The position numbers were made by a program, and so were the translations under genes. The notes below the pieces were generated by a model. It worked only from the letters and a program-made list of their open reading frames with translations, was not told the origin of the DNA and did no database searches. This document shows positions 44,776 to 53,644 of a stretch of DNA of 64,000 nt, one piece after another. Location: positions 1-64,000 of the forward strand of contig DIJC01000007.1 of assembly GCA_002421005.1 (NCBI GenBank). Reading direction: 5' to 3'. This stretch comes from Enterobacteriaceae bacterium UBA5654 (GTDB lineage: Bacteria; Pseudomonadota; Gammaproteobacteria; Enterobacterales; Enterobacteriaceae). Numbering within the stretch: the first letter of the stretch is position 1; each line of letters opens with the position of its first letter.

Positions 44776-45143
44776 GCCCACTCCCTTCGTTACAACCTGT
44801 CATCAACAGAAACATTCAAGATGGGCTGACTATGTGCCAATCGCGGAAGCGATAAATCCTCCACCCCCTGCCTTTTTTATGGGGGAGGAGTCAGGAGGAT
44901 GAGGAGGAGACCTCTGAGACGGGCGGCACAGCCCGCAGGCTATTTTCGTGATGCGAGCGACAAAATTCGTCGCGATTTTGTGTGCGCCAGAACCCATAAC
45001 GCAGATTTATGCAACGCGGATCACATAACGCAGCGGTGGGGCGTAGAGGCGGGGAGGATGGAAAGGGCTTGTCAAACCCGGAGACTGAGCATCGTCAAGC
45101 CACCTGAGCGTATTCACACGTAATGACCATAAGGACGGGATAT
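44776..45143. promoter_or_regulatory. malK/malE divergent control region
   Basis: This 368-bp region carries MalT-type boxes (GGGGA/TGGAGG class): minus-strand GGGGTGGAGGA (44857-44867), GGGGGAGGAG (44881-44890), GGAGGATGAGGAGG (44894-44907) and GGGGAGGATGG (45051-45061). A partial CRP site, TGCAACGCGGATCACA (45010-45025), lies between the promoter-proximal groups, fitting the E. coli scheme in which CRP repositions MalT for both promoters. The ribosome-binding site of malE is AAGGACGGGAT. Confidence 0.8.
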
Positions 45144-46334
45144 ATGAATATCAAAACTGGCGCACGCATTCTGGCGCTGTCCGCACTGACAACAATGATG
45201 TTTTCCGCCTCGGCTCTCGCCAAAATCGAAGAAGGTAAGCTGGTAATCTGGATCAACGGCGACAAAGGCTATAACGGCCTGGCGGAAGTCGGTAAGAAAT
45301 TCGAGAAAGACACCGGCATTAAAGTCACCGTTGAGCACCCGGATAAACTGGAAGAGAAATTCCCGCAGGTTGCTGCGACCGGTGATGGCCCGGACATCAT
45401 CTTCTGGGCGCATGACCGTTTTGGCGGCTACGCCCAGTCTGGCCTGCTGGCAGAAATCTCCCCGGACAAAGCCTTGCAGGACAAACTGTATCCCTTTACC
45501 TGGGACGCAGTGCGCTATAACGGCAAGCTGATCGCCTATCCGATTGCGGTAGAAGCGCTGTCGCTGATCTATAACAAAGACCTCGTACCGAATCCGCCAA
45601 AAACCTGGGAAGAGATCCCGGCGCTGGATAAGACGCTGAAAGCGAAAGGTAAGAGCGCGCTGATGTTTAACCTCCAGGAACCGTACTTCACCTGGCCGTT
45701 AATCGCTGCTGACGGTGGCTACGCGTTCAAATTTGCCAACGGCAAGTACGACGTGAAAGATGTCGGCGTGGACAGCGCGGGCGCGAAAGCGGGCCTGAAC
45801 TTCCTGGTCGATCTGATCAAAAACAAACATATGAATGCCGATACCGATTACTCCATCGCCGAAGCGGCCTTTAACAAAGGCGAAACCGCGATGACCATCA
45901 ACGGTCCGTGGGCATGGTCGAACATCGACAAGAGCAAAATCAATTACGGCGTCGCGCTGCTGCCAACGTTTAAAGGCAAAGCGTCGAAACCGTTCGTTGG
46001 GGTACTGAGCGCGGGTATTAACGCCGCCAGCCCGAACAAAGAACTGGCAAAAGAGTTCCTCGAAAACTACCTGCTGACCGATCAGGGTCTGGATGAAGTG
46101 AACAAGGACAAACCGCTGGGCGCGGTCGCGCTGAAATCTTTCCAGGATCAGTTAGCGAAAGACCCGCGTATTGCCGCCACGATGGATAACGCCCAGAAAG
46201 GCGAAATCATGCCGAACGTGCCGCAGATGGCTGCCTTCTGGTACGCAGTACGCACAGCGGTGATCAACGCTGCCAGCGGTCGTCAGACGGTCGATGCCGC
46301 ACTGAAAGATGCGCAGGGCCGCATTACCAAGTAA
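45144..46334 (+). CDS. malE: Maltose-binding protein MalE
   Basis: Periplasmic receptor for maltose and maltodextrins that feeds MalFGK2 and the Tar chemoreceptor, 396 residues. The start at 45144 gives the signal peptide ending FSASALA before KIEEGKLVIW. Binding residues are seen in GDKGYNGL, the AWxDRF-like WAHDRFGG, EPYFTWP and MAAFWYAVRTAV. First gene of malEFG; a palindromic repeat follows its stop. Confidence 0.98.
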   Translation: MNIKTGARILALSALTTMMFSASALAKIEEGKLVIWINGDKGYNGLAEVGKKFEKDTGIKVTVEHPDKLEEKFPQVAATGDGPDIIFWAHDRFGGYAQSGLLAEISPDKALQDKLYPFTWDAVRYNGKLIAYPIAVEALSLIYNKDLVPNPPKTWEEIPALDKTLKAKGKSALMFNLQEPYFTWPLIAADGGYAFKFANGKYDVKDVGVDSAGAKAGLNFLVDLIKNKHMNADTDYSIAEAAFNKGETAMTINGPWAWSNIDKSKINYGVALLPTFKGKASKPFVGVLSAGINAASPNKELAKEFLENYLLTDQGLDEVNKDKPLGAVALKSFQDQLAKDPRIAATMDNAQKGEIMPNVPQMAAFWYAVRTAVINAASGRQTVDAALKDAQGRITK

Positions 46335-46347
46335 GACGTGTTGTAAC

Positions 46348-46424
46348 CCCCTCATCCCGGCCTTCTCCCTTAAGGGAGAAGGAGAAACCGCCCCTCTCCC
46401 TTGAGGAGAGGGCTGGGGTGAGGG
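46348..46424. repeat. Composite palindromic repeat between malE and malF
   Basis: Ends CCCTCATCCCGG and CTGGGGTGAGGG form an inverted repeat that encloses two hairpins: the perfect 22-bp palindrome at 46361-46382 (CCTTCTCCCTT and complement) and CCCTCTCC/GGAGAGGG at 46392-46412. It is the same family as the repeat at 4134-4167. In E. coli this spot holds REP elements that stabilise malE mRNA relative to malFG. Confidence 0.85.
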
Positions 46425-46453
46425 TTATTTAATCGTTGTAGAGGACAATCCCC

Positions 46454-47998
46454 ATGGATGCCGTTAAAAAGAAACACGGGTGGCAAAGCGACACGCTGAA
46501 ATGGTCAGCGATAGGGTTGCTGGGGCTGCTGGTGGGTTACCTTGTTGTTTTAATGTACGCCCAGGGGGAGTACCTGTTTGCCATCATGACGCTGATTTTA
46601 AGCTCGGCTGGCCTGTATATTTTCGCTAATCGCAAAGCCTACGCGTGGCGCTATGTCTACCCTGGCATGGCCGGGATGGGGCTGTTTGTCCTTTTCCCGC
46701 TGGTCTGCACCATCGCCATCGCCTTTACCAACTACAGCAGCACCAACCAGCTCACCCAGGAGCGCGCGCAGCAGGTGCTGATGGACCGCTCATATCAGGC
46801 GGGTAAAACCTATAACTTCGGACTCTATCCGGCGGAGAATCAATGGCAACTGGCGCTGACCGACGGCGAAACCGGCAAAAATTATCTCTCCGACGCCTTC
46901 ACTTTTGGCGGCGAGCAGAAAGTCGCGCTGAAAGAGATCGCCTCTCTGCCGACCCGCGAGCGCGCTAACTTACGCATCATCACCCAGAATCGTCAGGCGC
47001 TGACCCAACTGACGGCGGTGCTGCCCGACGAAAGTAAAGTGATCATGAGTTCGCTGCGTCAGTTCTCCGGCACGCGCCCTCTGTACTCGCTGGCGGATGA
47101 CAGCACGCTGACCAACAACCAGAGCGGCGTGAAATACCGCCCTAATAACGACGCAGGCTTCTGGCAGGCGATCAATGCGGACGGCGCCTGGGGCGATGAA
47201 AAATTAAGCCCTGGCTACACCGTGACCATCGGCTGGGACAACTTTATGCGCGTCTTTACCGACGAAGGCATTCAGAAGCCGTTCTTCGCGATTTTCGTCT
47301 GGACGGTGATCTTCTCCATACTTACCGTCATTTTAACCGTCGCGGTAGGCATGGTGCTGGCCTGTGTGGTGCAGTGGGAATCGCTGAAAGGCAAAGCGAT
47401 TTACCGCGTGCTGCTGATCCTGCCCTACGCCGTGCCGTCGTTTATCTCGATTCTGATTTTCAAAGGGCTGTTTAACCAGAGCTTTGGGGAAATCAACATG
47501 CTGCTGGGCACGCTGTTCGGTGTGAAACCGGCATGGTTCAGCGACCCGACCACCGCGCGTTCGATGATTGTGATCGTTAACACCTGGCTGGGCTACCCGT
47601 ACATGATGATCCTGTGCATGGGACTGCTGAAAGCGATTCCTGACGATCTGTACGAAGCCTCGGCAATGGATGGCGCGGGACCGTTCCAGAACTTCTTTAA
47701 GATCACGCTGCCGCTGCTGATCAAACCGCTGACGCCGCTGATGATCGCCAGCTTTGCGTTTAACTTTAATAACTTCGTGCTGATCCAGTTGCTGACCAAC
47801 GGCGGCCCGGATCGCCTTGGTACGACCACGCCGGCCGGGTATACCGACCTGCTGGTGAGCTACACCTACCGCATCGCCTTTGAAGGCGGCGGCGGTCAGG
47901 ACTTTGGCCTGGCGGCCGCCATCGCCACGCTGATTTTCCTGCTGGTCGGCGCACTGGCCATTGTGAATCTGAAAGCCACGCGCATGAAGTTTGATTAA
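46454..47998 (+). CDS. malF: Maltose ABC transporter permease MalF
   Basis: Permease of MalFGK2, 514 residues, eight transmembrane helices with the large periplasmic P2 loop (about residues 93-275) that docks MalE. The EAA loop EASAMDGAGPFQNFFKITLPLL (about residue 401) binds MalK. Translation starts at MDAVKKKHGWQSD. Confidence 0.97.
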   Translation: MDAVKKKHGWQSDTLKWSAIGLLGLLVGYLVVLMYAQGEYLFAIMTLILSSAGLYIFANRKAYAWRYVYPGMAGMGLFVLFPLVCTIAIAFTNYSSTNQLTQERAQQVLMDRSYQAGKTYNFGLYPAENQWQLALTDGETGKNYLSDAFTFGGEQKVALKEIASLPTRERANLRIITQNRQALTQLTAVLPDESKVIMSSLRQFSGTRPLYSLADDSTLTNNQSGVKYRPNNDAGFWQAINADGAWGDEKLSPGYTVTIGWDNFMRVFTDEGIQKPFFAIFVWTVIFSILTVILTVAVGMVLACVVQWESLKGKAIYRVLLILPYAVPSFISILIFKGLFNQSFGEINMLLGTLFGVKPAWFSDPTTARSMIVIVNTWLGYPYMMILCMGLLKAIPDDLYEASAMDGAGPFQNFFKITLPLLIKPLTPLMIASFAFNFNNFVLIQLLTNGGPDRLGTTTPAGYTDLLVSYTYRIAFEGGGGQDFGLAAAIATLIFLLVGALAIVNLKATRMKFD

Positions 47999-48011
47999 GG
48001 GAGAAATAACA

Positions 48012-48902
48012 ATGGCTATGGTTCAACCCAAATCACAAAAGCTGCGGCTGCTGACGACGCACCTGTTGCTGCTGGCGTTTATCGCCGCAATTATGTTCCC
48101 GCTGCTGATGGTGATCGCCATCTCCCTGCGCGAGGGCAACTTCGCCACCGGCAGTCTGATCCCGGAACAGATTTCCTGGGAGCACTGGCGGCTGGCGCTC
48201 GGTTTTAGCGTGGAACATGCGGATGGTCGCGTCACGCCGCCGCCCTTCCCGGTGCTGCTGTGGCTGTGGAACTCGGTGAAAATTGCCGGGATCACGGCGG
48301 TCGGTATTGTGGCGCTCTCCACCACCTGCGCCTATGCCTTTGCGCGGATGCGCTTTTCCGGCAAGGCGACGCTGCTGAAAGGGATGCTGATTTTCCAGAT
48401 GTTCCCGGCGGTGCTGTCGCTGGTCGCGCTGTACGCGTTGTTTGACCGCCTCGGTCAGTACATTCCGTTTATCGGCCTGAATACCCACGGCGGGGTGATC
48501 TTCGCCTATCTGGGCGGGATCGCGCTGCACGTCTGGACGATTAAAGGCTATTTCGAAACCATTGACAGCTCGCTGGAAGAAGCCGCCGCGCTGGATGGGG
48601 CAACGCCGTGGCAGGCGTTCCGTCTGGTACTGCTGCCGCTGTCGGTGCCGATTCTGGCAGTGGTCTTTATTCTGTCGTTTATCGCCGCGATTACTGAAGT
48701 GCCGGTCGCCTCGCTGCTGTTGCGCGACGTGAACAGCTACACCCTGGCGGTCGGAATGCAGCAATATCTCAACCCGCAAAACTATCTGTGGGGCGACTTT
48801 GCCGCTGCGGCGGTGCTCTCCGCCATCCCTATCACTGCTGTGTTCCTGCTGGCCCAGCGCTGGCTGGTCAACGGCCTGACGGCAGGCGGGGTAAAAGGTT
48901 AA
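48012..48902 (+). CDS. malG: Maltose ABC transporter permease MalG
   Basis: Second permease of MalFGK2, 296 residues, six helices. The start at 48012 (MAMVQPKSQKLRLL) is the E. coli start and follows GGGAGAAATAACA. The EAA loop EEAAALDGATPWQAFRLVLLPL is near 190, and the C-terminal tail GLTAGGVKG enters MalK. It starts 13 bp after malF. Confidence 0.97.
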   Translation: MAMVQPKSQKLRLLTTHLLLLAFIAAIMFPLLMVIAISLREGNFATGSLIPEQISWEHWRLALGFSVEHADGRVTPPPFPVLLWLWNSVKIAGITAVGIVALSTTCAYAFARMRFSGKATLLKGMLIFQMFPAVLSLVALYALFDRLGQYIPFIGLNTHGGVIFAYLGGIALHVWTIKGYFETIDSSLEEAAALDGATPWQAFRLVLLPLSVPILAVVFILSFIAAITEVPVASLLLRDVNSYTLAVGMQQYLNPQNYLWGDFAAAAVLSAIPITAVFLLAQRWLVNGLTAGGVKG

Positions 48903-48962
48903 GTTTCATCGTTCGAAGCCGCTGTAACCCTCAACTTATCATTGATCTTGTGACCTTTGTTT

Positions 48963-48988
48963 GGCGCTCTTCGGAGCGCCCTTTTTTT
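48963..48988 (+). terminator. malEFG terminator
   Basis: GGCGCTC-TTCG-GAGCGCC with a UUCG tetraloop followed by CTTTTTTT. It also overlaps the end of convergent psiE. Confidence 0.95.
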
Positions 48989-49397
48989 ATTCGCGCTTCA
49001 GCCGTTTCGAGTTACACAGCCAGAGGGTCACGACCAGAATCAGGATCGCCCCGGAGTAGATCAGCACATCCGATGGCGAGGTGTGATCGACAATGATCAG
49101 CCGCACAATGGCAGTGATCCCGATGTACAAAAAGTAGCGCAGCGGGAAATGAAAACCGGACTGAAAATATTTCACAATCAGCGCGATAAACTCGAAGTAA
49201 AGAAAATACACCACCAGCCCTTCGACCAGCTCGTATTTACTCGTTTGTTCAGGTGCGAAAAGCACATCCGCCAGATGTAATGTCTCTTTGCCGAGAAACA
49301 CGACCAGGATTAGCCCCAGGCTGAGCAAGCCCAGATTGAGCACGGTCTGAAGAATGGTGGAGATAAACTCAACGCGCGGGCGGGGTAGCGATGTCAT
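48987..49397 (-). CDS. psiE: Phosphate-starvation-inducible protein PsiE
   Basis: Small inner-membrane protein, 136 residues, four hydrophobic segments (LNLGLLSLGLILVVFLG first). Induced by phosphate starvation through PhoB and affected by CRP in E. coli; function unknown. A CRP-like sequence TGTGATCCAGATCTAC (49445-49460) precedes it. The 3' end meets the malG terminator. Confidence 0.94.
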   Translation of the reverse strand: MTSLPRPRVEFISTILQTVLNLGLLSLGLILVVFLGKETLHLADVLFAPEQTSKYELVEGLVVYFLYFEFIALIVKYFQSGFHFPLRYFLYIGITAIVRLIIVDHTSPSDVLIYSGAILILVVTLWLCNSKRLKRE

Positions 49398-49531
49398 AGC
49401 AGCACCTTTTGCTAAAGAGACGTGGCTCTTGTATAGCGCAAAAGTGTGATCCAGATCTACATTTTTTATCCTGGTTTACGTCAGCGAAGGTAAAGCGCCC
49501 GGCTGCATTGCGCAAACCGGGCGTGGCAGGG

Positions 49532-51628
49532 TTAGCGGAAATTGATGTTCCGGTCGCTGGTCATGCCGTAGAGCTCGTATTTGCGGCCCAGCATTTGCCC
49601 GCCGTCGCGCGTCAGCGGCGTCCAGCCGATCGCGGCGCGGCTGCGGGTCGGGCCGGATGAGAAGATATCCAGCGGCACAGAAACGTACACGCCTTTGGTG
49701 AAGTCCCCTTCCCCGTATTCATCCGCCGAAACGTTGGTGATAGTGGCGTACCCGCCGACCACCACGCCGCTGTCGAAGCGTTTGGCGATATCCAGCGTGC
49801 CGCCTTTATCCCCGGCCAGATACTGACCGACGCTGGCTTTCACCAGCACGTCCTGGGCAAACGGCGGCGTCCAGTAAGCGGTCAGATGCCCGGTTTTCAC
49901 GTTGTAATCAGTGAATTTCATCATGTCCTGCGCGCTGCGCCAGTCACGCTGCTTCACGTAGTTGGCATCCAGACCCACCGCCCAGTTGCTGTCTACCGGA
50001 CGATAAAGCACTTCCGCACCCGCGCCGCCATACATCGTCTCCAGATAACCGCCGTAGACCTGACCATAGAAGTTATTGCCGAGGTACTGGAAGTAGTTGG
50101 CCTGGAGGTTGTTAACGTAGACATCGTTTTGCACGTATTCACGCACGCGGGTACGCACGCGCGGCAGCGTCGAATCGTTCGGCGGATTGGTGTAGTTAAA
50201 CTTGTCGTAGTTATTGGCGAGGTTGGCAAACACGCTACCGGTAGTTAACAAGTGATCCGTCAGCCACAGATCGGCGGTACCCATCACCCCAAGTTGGTAC
50301 ATGTAGAAACTTTCCGGCCCGCCAAAGGACTGGTTAAGCACCGGATCGAGGTGGAAATCAAAGCGCGATTTGTCGAAATACCAGCCCTGCTCGGTATTTT
50401 CCGGCACGATCGGCGCAGTGCGTTTTTGTACCAGCGCCGTTTCCTGCCCCAGCGGCTCGCCTTCCAGATGCCGTTTCAGGCTGGCAACGTCGGTTTCGGT
50501 AGTGACCTGCGGCATATTCAGCCGGTTTTCGGTCACGCGGATCGTGCGAATACCGTCCGGCAGATCGTTCATGATGATGCGGTTGGCCCGCTCGATACCT
50601 TCACGCGAATCGCGGTATTTAACCTGCTCGCCGGTCACGTACAGCGTATCGCCCTTGACCTGAATTTGCGGATCGGTCAGGCCCGCGTTGTATTTCAAAA
50701 GCGTGAGCTGATTCGATACCACCGAGTGTTGCAGGATCGCATCCTGCGGCTGCGGCTGGTATTGCGGACGCGCATTGTCGTTGTAGTTCGGGCGCAGGTC
50801 GTTGAAGTTGGTGCGTAAGGTCACGCCAAACATCAGCGTGTTGCCGCGCTCGTAGCTGACGTTGACGTCGGCCCAGTCGGTGGCGCGATAAATGGCCCCG
50901 ACGTTAAATTTGCTTTTCTGATCCAGTCTGCCCGCAAAATCCTGCTGATAGTTATTGCCTTCGTACTCCAGCTTAAGGCGCAGCGGCTGCCACGGCGTCT
51001 GGTACTCCACGCCGCCAAACAGGGATGCCGGACCCCGGAACATTTCGCCGGTATCCATCGATCCCGCCTGCTTGTAGCTGTTGTCGCGATGGCAGTATTT
51101 ATCGCTATACGAGCAGAACGGATTGCTGACGTTGCCGCTGGTGCCGAGGTAGCCCCAGCCCAGACCGAGCGAGAAATCAAACGGTCCCCAGGCTTTATTC
51201 GCCACCAGATATTCGGCATCAAACAGCCCGGTCCCGCCGATATCGCGCGCGCCAGCCGAAACCTGCGGCAGCCAGTAGCTCTCTTCCCACAGGCGCAGCT
51301 TGACGTCAAAGGCTTTATCTTTGTAGGTCTGATCGCCGGAGAACGCATCAACGGAGCTGTACTGTTTTGTCCGCACATCGGTGTAACGCAGCGTGGTTTC
51401 CAGCCATGGGAACAGCTGTACCGATGCAGAATAGTAGCGGTACTGATCGTTATCACGGTAGTTAAGGCTCAGCTCGCCTTCACGCGCCATGCGGGCAGTT
51501 GGCGTTTGCAGCAGCCCCACGCCACCAAAGTCACCCTGCGACGGGCCGATGGGAGCCGGATAAGTTTCTGCGTGGCAGGCCGCGCTCACACCCAGCGCCA
51601 GCAGGCTATAAAGATAAGTTTTTTTCAT
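49532..51628 (-). CDS. yjbH: YjbH family outer-membrane protein
   Basis: Large outer-membrane beta-barrel protein of the YjbH family, last gene of yjbEFGH, whose products make and export an extracellular polysaccharide. 698 residues; a signal peptide MKKTYLYSLLALGVSAACHA is followed by PIGPSQGDFGGVGLLQTPTARM, the conserved family N-terminus. The C-terminal half is rich in alternating aromatic beta strands and ends with NINFR. The start overlaps the yjbG stop by one base (TAATG). Confidence 0.92.
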   Translation of the reverse strand: MKKTYLYSLLALGVSAACHAETYPAPIGPSQGDFGGVGLLQTPTARMAREGELSLNYRDNDQYRYYSASVQLFPWLETTLRYTDVRTKQYSSVDAFSGDQTYKDKAFDVKLRLWEESYWLPQVSAGARDIGGTGLFDAEYLVANKAWGPFDFSLGLGWGYLGTSGNVSNPFCSYSDKYCHRDNSYKQAGSMDTGEMFRGPASLFGGVEYQTPWQPLRLKLEYEGNNYQQDFAGRLDQKSKFNVGAIYRATDWADVNVSYERGNTLMFGVTLRTNFNDLRPNYNDNARPQYQPQPQDAILQHSVVSNQLTLLKYNAGLTDPQIQVKGDTLYVTGEQVKYRDSREGIERANRIIMNDLPDGIRTIRVTENRLNMPQVTTETDVASLKRHLEGEPLGQETALVQKRTAPIVPENTEQGWYFDKSRFDFHLDPVLNQSFGGPESFYMYQLGVMGTADLWLTDHLLTTGSVFANLANNYDKFNYTNPPNDSTLPRVRTRVREYVQNDVYVNNLQANYFQYLGNNFYGQVYGGYLETMYGGAGAEVLYRPVDSNWAVGLDANYVKQRDWRSAQDMMKFTDYNVKTGHLTAYWTPPFAQDVLVKASVGQYLAGDKGGTLDIAKRFDSGVVVGGYATITNVSADEYGEGDFTKGVYVSVPLDIFSSGPTRSRAAIGWTPLTRDGGQMLGRKYELYGMTSDRNINFR

Positions 51629-52365
51629 TATTCGGGTATCCGCTGCGTCAGGGAGTGAACAACATCCGCATTGAGTTCATCCGGGGTGCGACGCCATAAC
51701 GATCCGTCTAAACCGACAAAAATCGTGCTGCCCGGCATCGGTTCAACGTGGCGATGATTCCAGTACGCCACCGGGACTTTCTGCGCGCGCCCGTCCGGGT
51801 AAATCACCCACGCATAGCTGCGATCCGCTCCGCTTAACAGGCTGTTGCCTTCGAGATAGCTGGCGACATCGCGGCCCGGCGTAAACGCTTTTTTCCCCGG
51901 CTGGCTGACCAGCCCCATCACCGTTACCGTGGAGGGGCGCGGCCCGGCCCACAGGCTGTATTCGCCCTGCAATGGCGGATTGCCGCTGCTGCTCACCCGC
52001 ACGCGATCCGGGTCAAGGTTGATAAGCTGCCTGCCGGTGACGCTGAGATTTTGTAGCTGCTGGCGCAGGGCATTGATCGCCGCGCCGTCGTCACCGCCTT
52101 CTTCACTGGCCGCAACGGCCAGACGCGCCAGCAATGCCTGATGCTGTTGCTGCGCGACCGCCGTAGCCTGCCGCTCGCTGATGACCGCGCCCGGCCACCA
52201 GCTATTTGCCAGCGCGGGCTGGCCCACAAGATCAATCAGATGTTCAGCCCCGGTCAGCATTTTCGGCTGCGCGCCGGGCGGCGAATAAACCTGCACCGTT
52301 CCCGCTGCCGTCGCCAGAGAGGACGTCAGCGCGAGCATCAGCGCGGCGATGAGCTGTTTTTTCAT
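51628..52365 (-). CDS. yjbG: Capsule-biosynthesis GfcC-like protein YjbG
   Basis: Periplasmic protein of the GfcC/YjbG family, 245 residues, with a signal peptide (MKKQLIAALMLALTSSLATA). The family motif VTVMGLVSQPGKKAFTPGRDVASYL (about residue 147-171) resembles the SLBB-type fold of polysaccharide export proteins. It overlaps yjbF by 4 bases (ATGA). Confidence 0.92.
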   Translation of the reverse strand: MKKQLIAALMLALTSSLATAAGTVQVYSPPGAQPKMLTGAEHLIDLVGQPALANSWWPGAVISERQATAVAQQQHQALLARLAVAASEEGGDDGAAINALRQQLQNLSVTGRQLINLDPDRVRVSSSGNPPLQGEYSLWAGPRPSTVTVMGLVSQPGKKAFTPGRDVASYLEGNSLLSGADRSYAWVIYPDGRAQKVPVAYWNHRHVEPMPGSTIFVGLDGSLWRRTPDELNADVVHSLTQRIPE

Positions 52366-53000
52366 GATTTCGCCGCCTTGATTAACGTGGTTTTGACCGG
52401 GAAGTAATCGCCGCCGAGATACTGTATCGACTGGCGGATTTGCCCTTCGCTATCGATCCAGTAGCGGTTATGCCAGCGGGTCTGGTCGGTTTCGACTTCT
52501 TCATCAAGAACGCGGACTGGGGTGGTTTCACCGCCCAGCGTCACGCTGTCGGTCCCGTTCCAGTGGAAGACGGAGCGGGCGGTGGCGTAGCGCACCTGGC
52601 GGTATTCGGTCCAGCCCATCGTGCGCGTCCACTGCGCGCCGTCAATAATTTGGTCAGGCTTCGCCAGAGGATCGGCGGCCAGATTATTCACTTCCAGCAG
52701 GTTGTCCCCGCCAAGCAGGGTTTTCACCAGACGCCCGTGCTGCGTCACCAGGGTTGCCTGATCCTGCGTCACCCATTTTTGCTGCCCGTTTTCGGCGAAG
52801 GCCAGCACCACAAACAGCTGCGGTCCCTCGTTAAGCTGAACATACTGGCTGGCGTAGGGCATGTTTTGAATATCATCGTCAGTGAGGTGAACACCAGGGG
52901 TACCAAACACGCTGTTCCACAATGAGTCTCCTAACCCTTTGGTGGTTGACGAACAGGCCTGGAGCAGCAGGCAAATCATAATGAGTGCAGGTCGCTTCAC
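52362..53000 (-). CDS. yjbF: Lipoprotein YjbF (GfcB-like)
   Basis: Outer-membrane lipoprotein of the GfcB/YjbF family, 212 residues. The lipobox LLQAC puts the lipidated Cys at residue 16 with Ser at +2. The mid-part MPYASQYVQLNEGPQLFVVL and the C-terminal RQSIQYLGGDYFPVKTTLIK match the family. A strong hairpin separates it from yjbE. Confidence 0.92.
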   Translation of the reverse strand: MKRPALIMICLLLQACSSTTKGLGDSLWNSVFGTPGVHLTDDDIQNMPYASQYVQLNEGPQLFVVLAFAENGQQKWVTQDQATLVTQHGRLVKTLLGGDNLLEVNNLAADPLAKPDQIIDGAQWTRTMGWTEYRQVRYATARSVFHWNGTDSVTLGGETTPVRVLDEEVETDQTRWHNRYWIDSEGQIRQSIQYLGGDYFPVKTTLIKAAKS

Positions 53001-53024
53001 GACTCTTCTCTCCGAAGGGGCAAA

Positions 53025-53048
53025 ATAACCACACCGAAGTGTGGTTAT
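53025..53048 (-). other. yjbE-yjbF intercistronic UUCG hairpin
   Basis: ATAACCACAC and GTGTGGTTAT make a perfect 10-bp stem closed by a UUCG loop on the minus strand, followed by TTTTGCCCC. It can terminate part of the transcripts after yjbE and protect the short yjbE mRNA, giving yjbE higher expression than yjbFGH. Confidence 0.8.
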
Positions 53049-53065
53049 GGTTAAAATACCCGCTG

Positions 53066-53308
53066 TTACTGGGTACTGGTGGTCGTGGTAGTTGTGGTCC
53101 CGGTATTGGAACCATCACCACCACCCGTAGCCGCCAGAGCGACACCCACGGCCGAGCTTACGGGGCTAACGCTACTTGCAGTGGAGCTTCCCACTGAAAC
53201 AGACGTCGCCGCCGAACCTGCGGCCTCACCGACCTGAACCGGTGCTGCGTACGCGGACGTTGCCGCGCATGCGGTAATGGCAAAAATGCCATACAGGATT
53301 TTACGCAT
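53066..53308 (-). CDS. yjbE: Small exported protein YjbE
   Basis: 80-residue secreted protein, first gene of yjbEFGH, under the Rcs phosphorelay in E. coli. Signal peptide MRKILYGIFAITACAATSAYA; the mature part is very low in complexity (Ser, Ala, Gly, Val), ending in a poly-Thr run (GTTTTTTTSTQ). It probably accompanies the polysaccharide. The exact role is unknown. Confidence 0.88.
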   Translation of the reverse strand: MRKILYGIFAITACAATSAYAAPVQVGEAAGSAATSVSVGSSTASSVSPVSSAVGVALAATGGGDGSNTGTTTTTTTSTQ

Positions 53309-53600
53309 ATCAATTTCCCTTCATTGAATGAATGGAGGTGCCTGAAATATCCAGGCGCGTTCGAGTATACACAACCCCGATACAAGGAATATCGTGAGGA
53401 AATATGAAATGGATTTAACTAAATTTAATAATGCACGGATATTTAAAATAAAATATCGATAAAATTCAATGAGTAAAAGAAAATCTAATATACGTATTTT
53501 CTTAAAATTTGGATTTGGGACGCTCGTAGCATAATTCTTTTTCAGATTATGCTCACAAATAACGATCGCGAATATTGGGTCACAAGAAGAATTATCTGAT
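53309..53600. promoter_or_regulatory. AT-rich yjbE upstream region
   Basis: The 336-bp gap before yjbE is strongly AT-rich between 53400 and 53500. GCATAAT (53529-53535) and ATTATGC (53546-53552) form an inverted repeat with a 10-bp spacer. I could not place an exact RcsAB box, although E. coli yjbE has one. No gene is visible. Confidence 0.4.
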
Positions 53601-53632
53601 AAAAAAATACCGGCAATTTGCCGGTATTTTTT
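53601..53632. terminator. pgi terminator
   Basis: AAAAAAATACCGGCAA pairs with TTGCCGGTATTTTTT, with A/T runs on both sides, 12 bp after the pgi stop. Confidence 0.93.
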
Positions 53633-53644
53633 ATGGCTATTATC

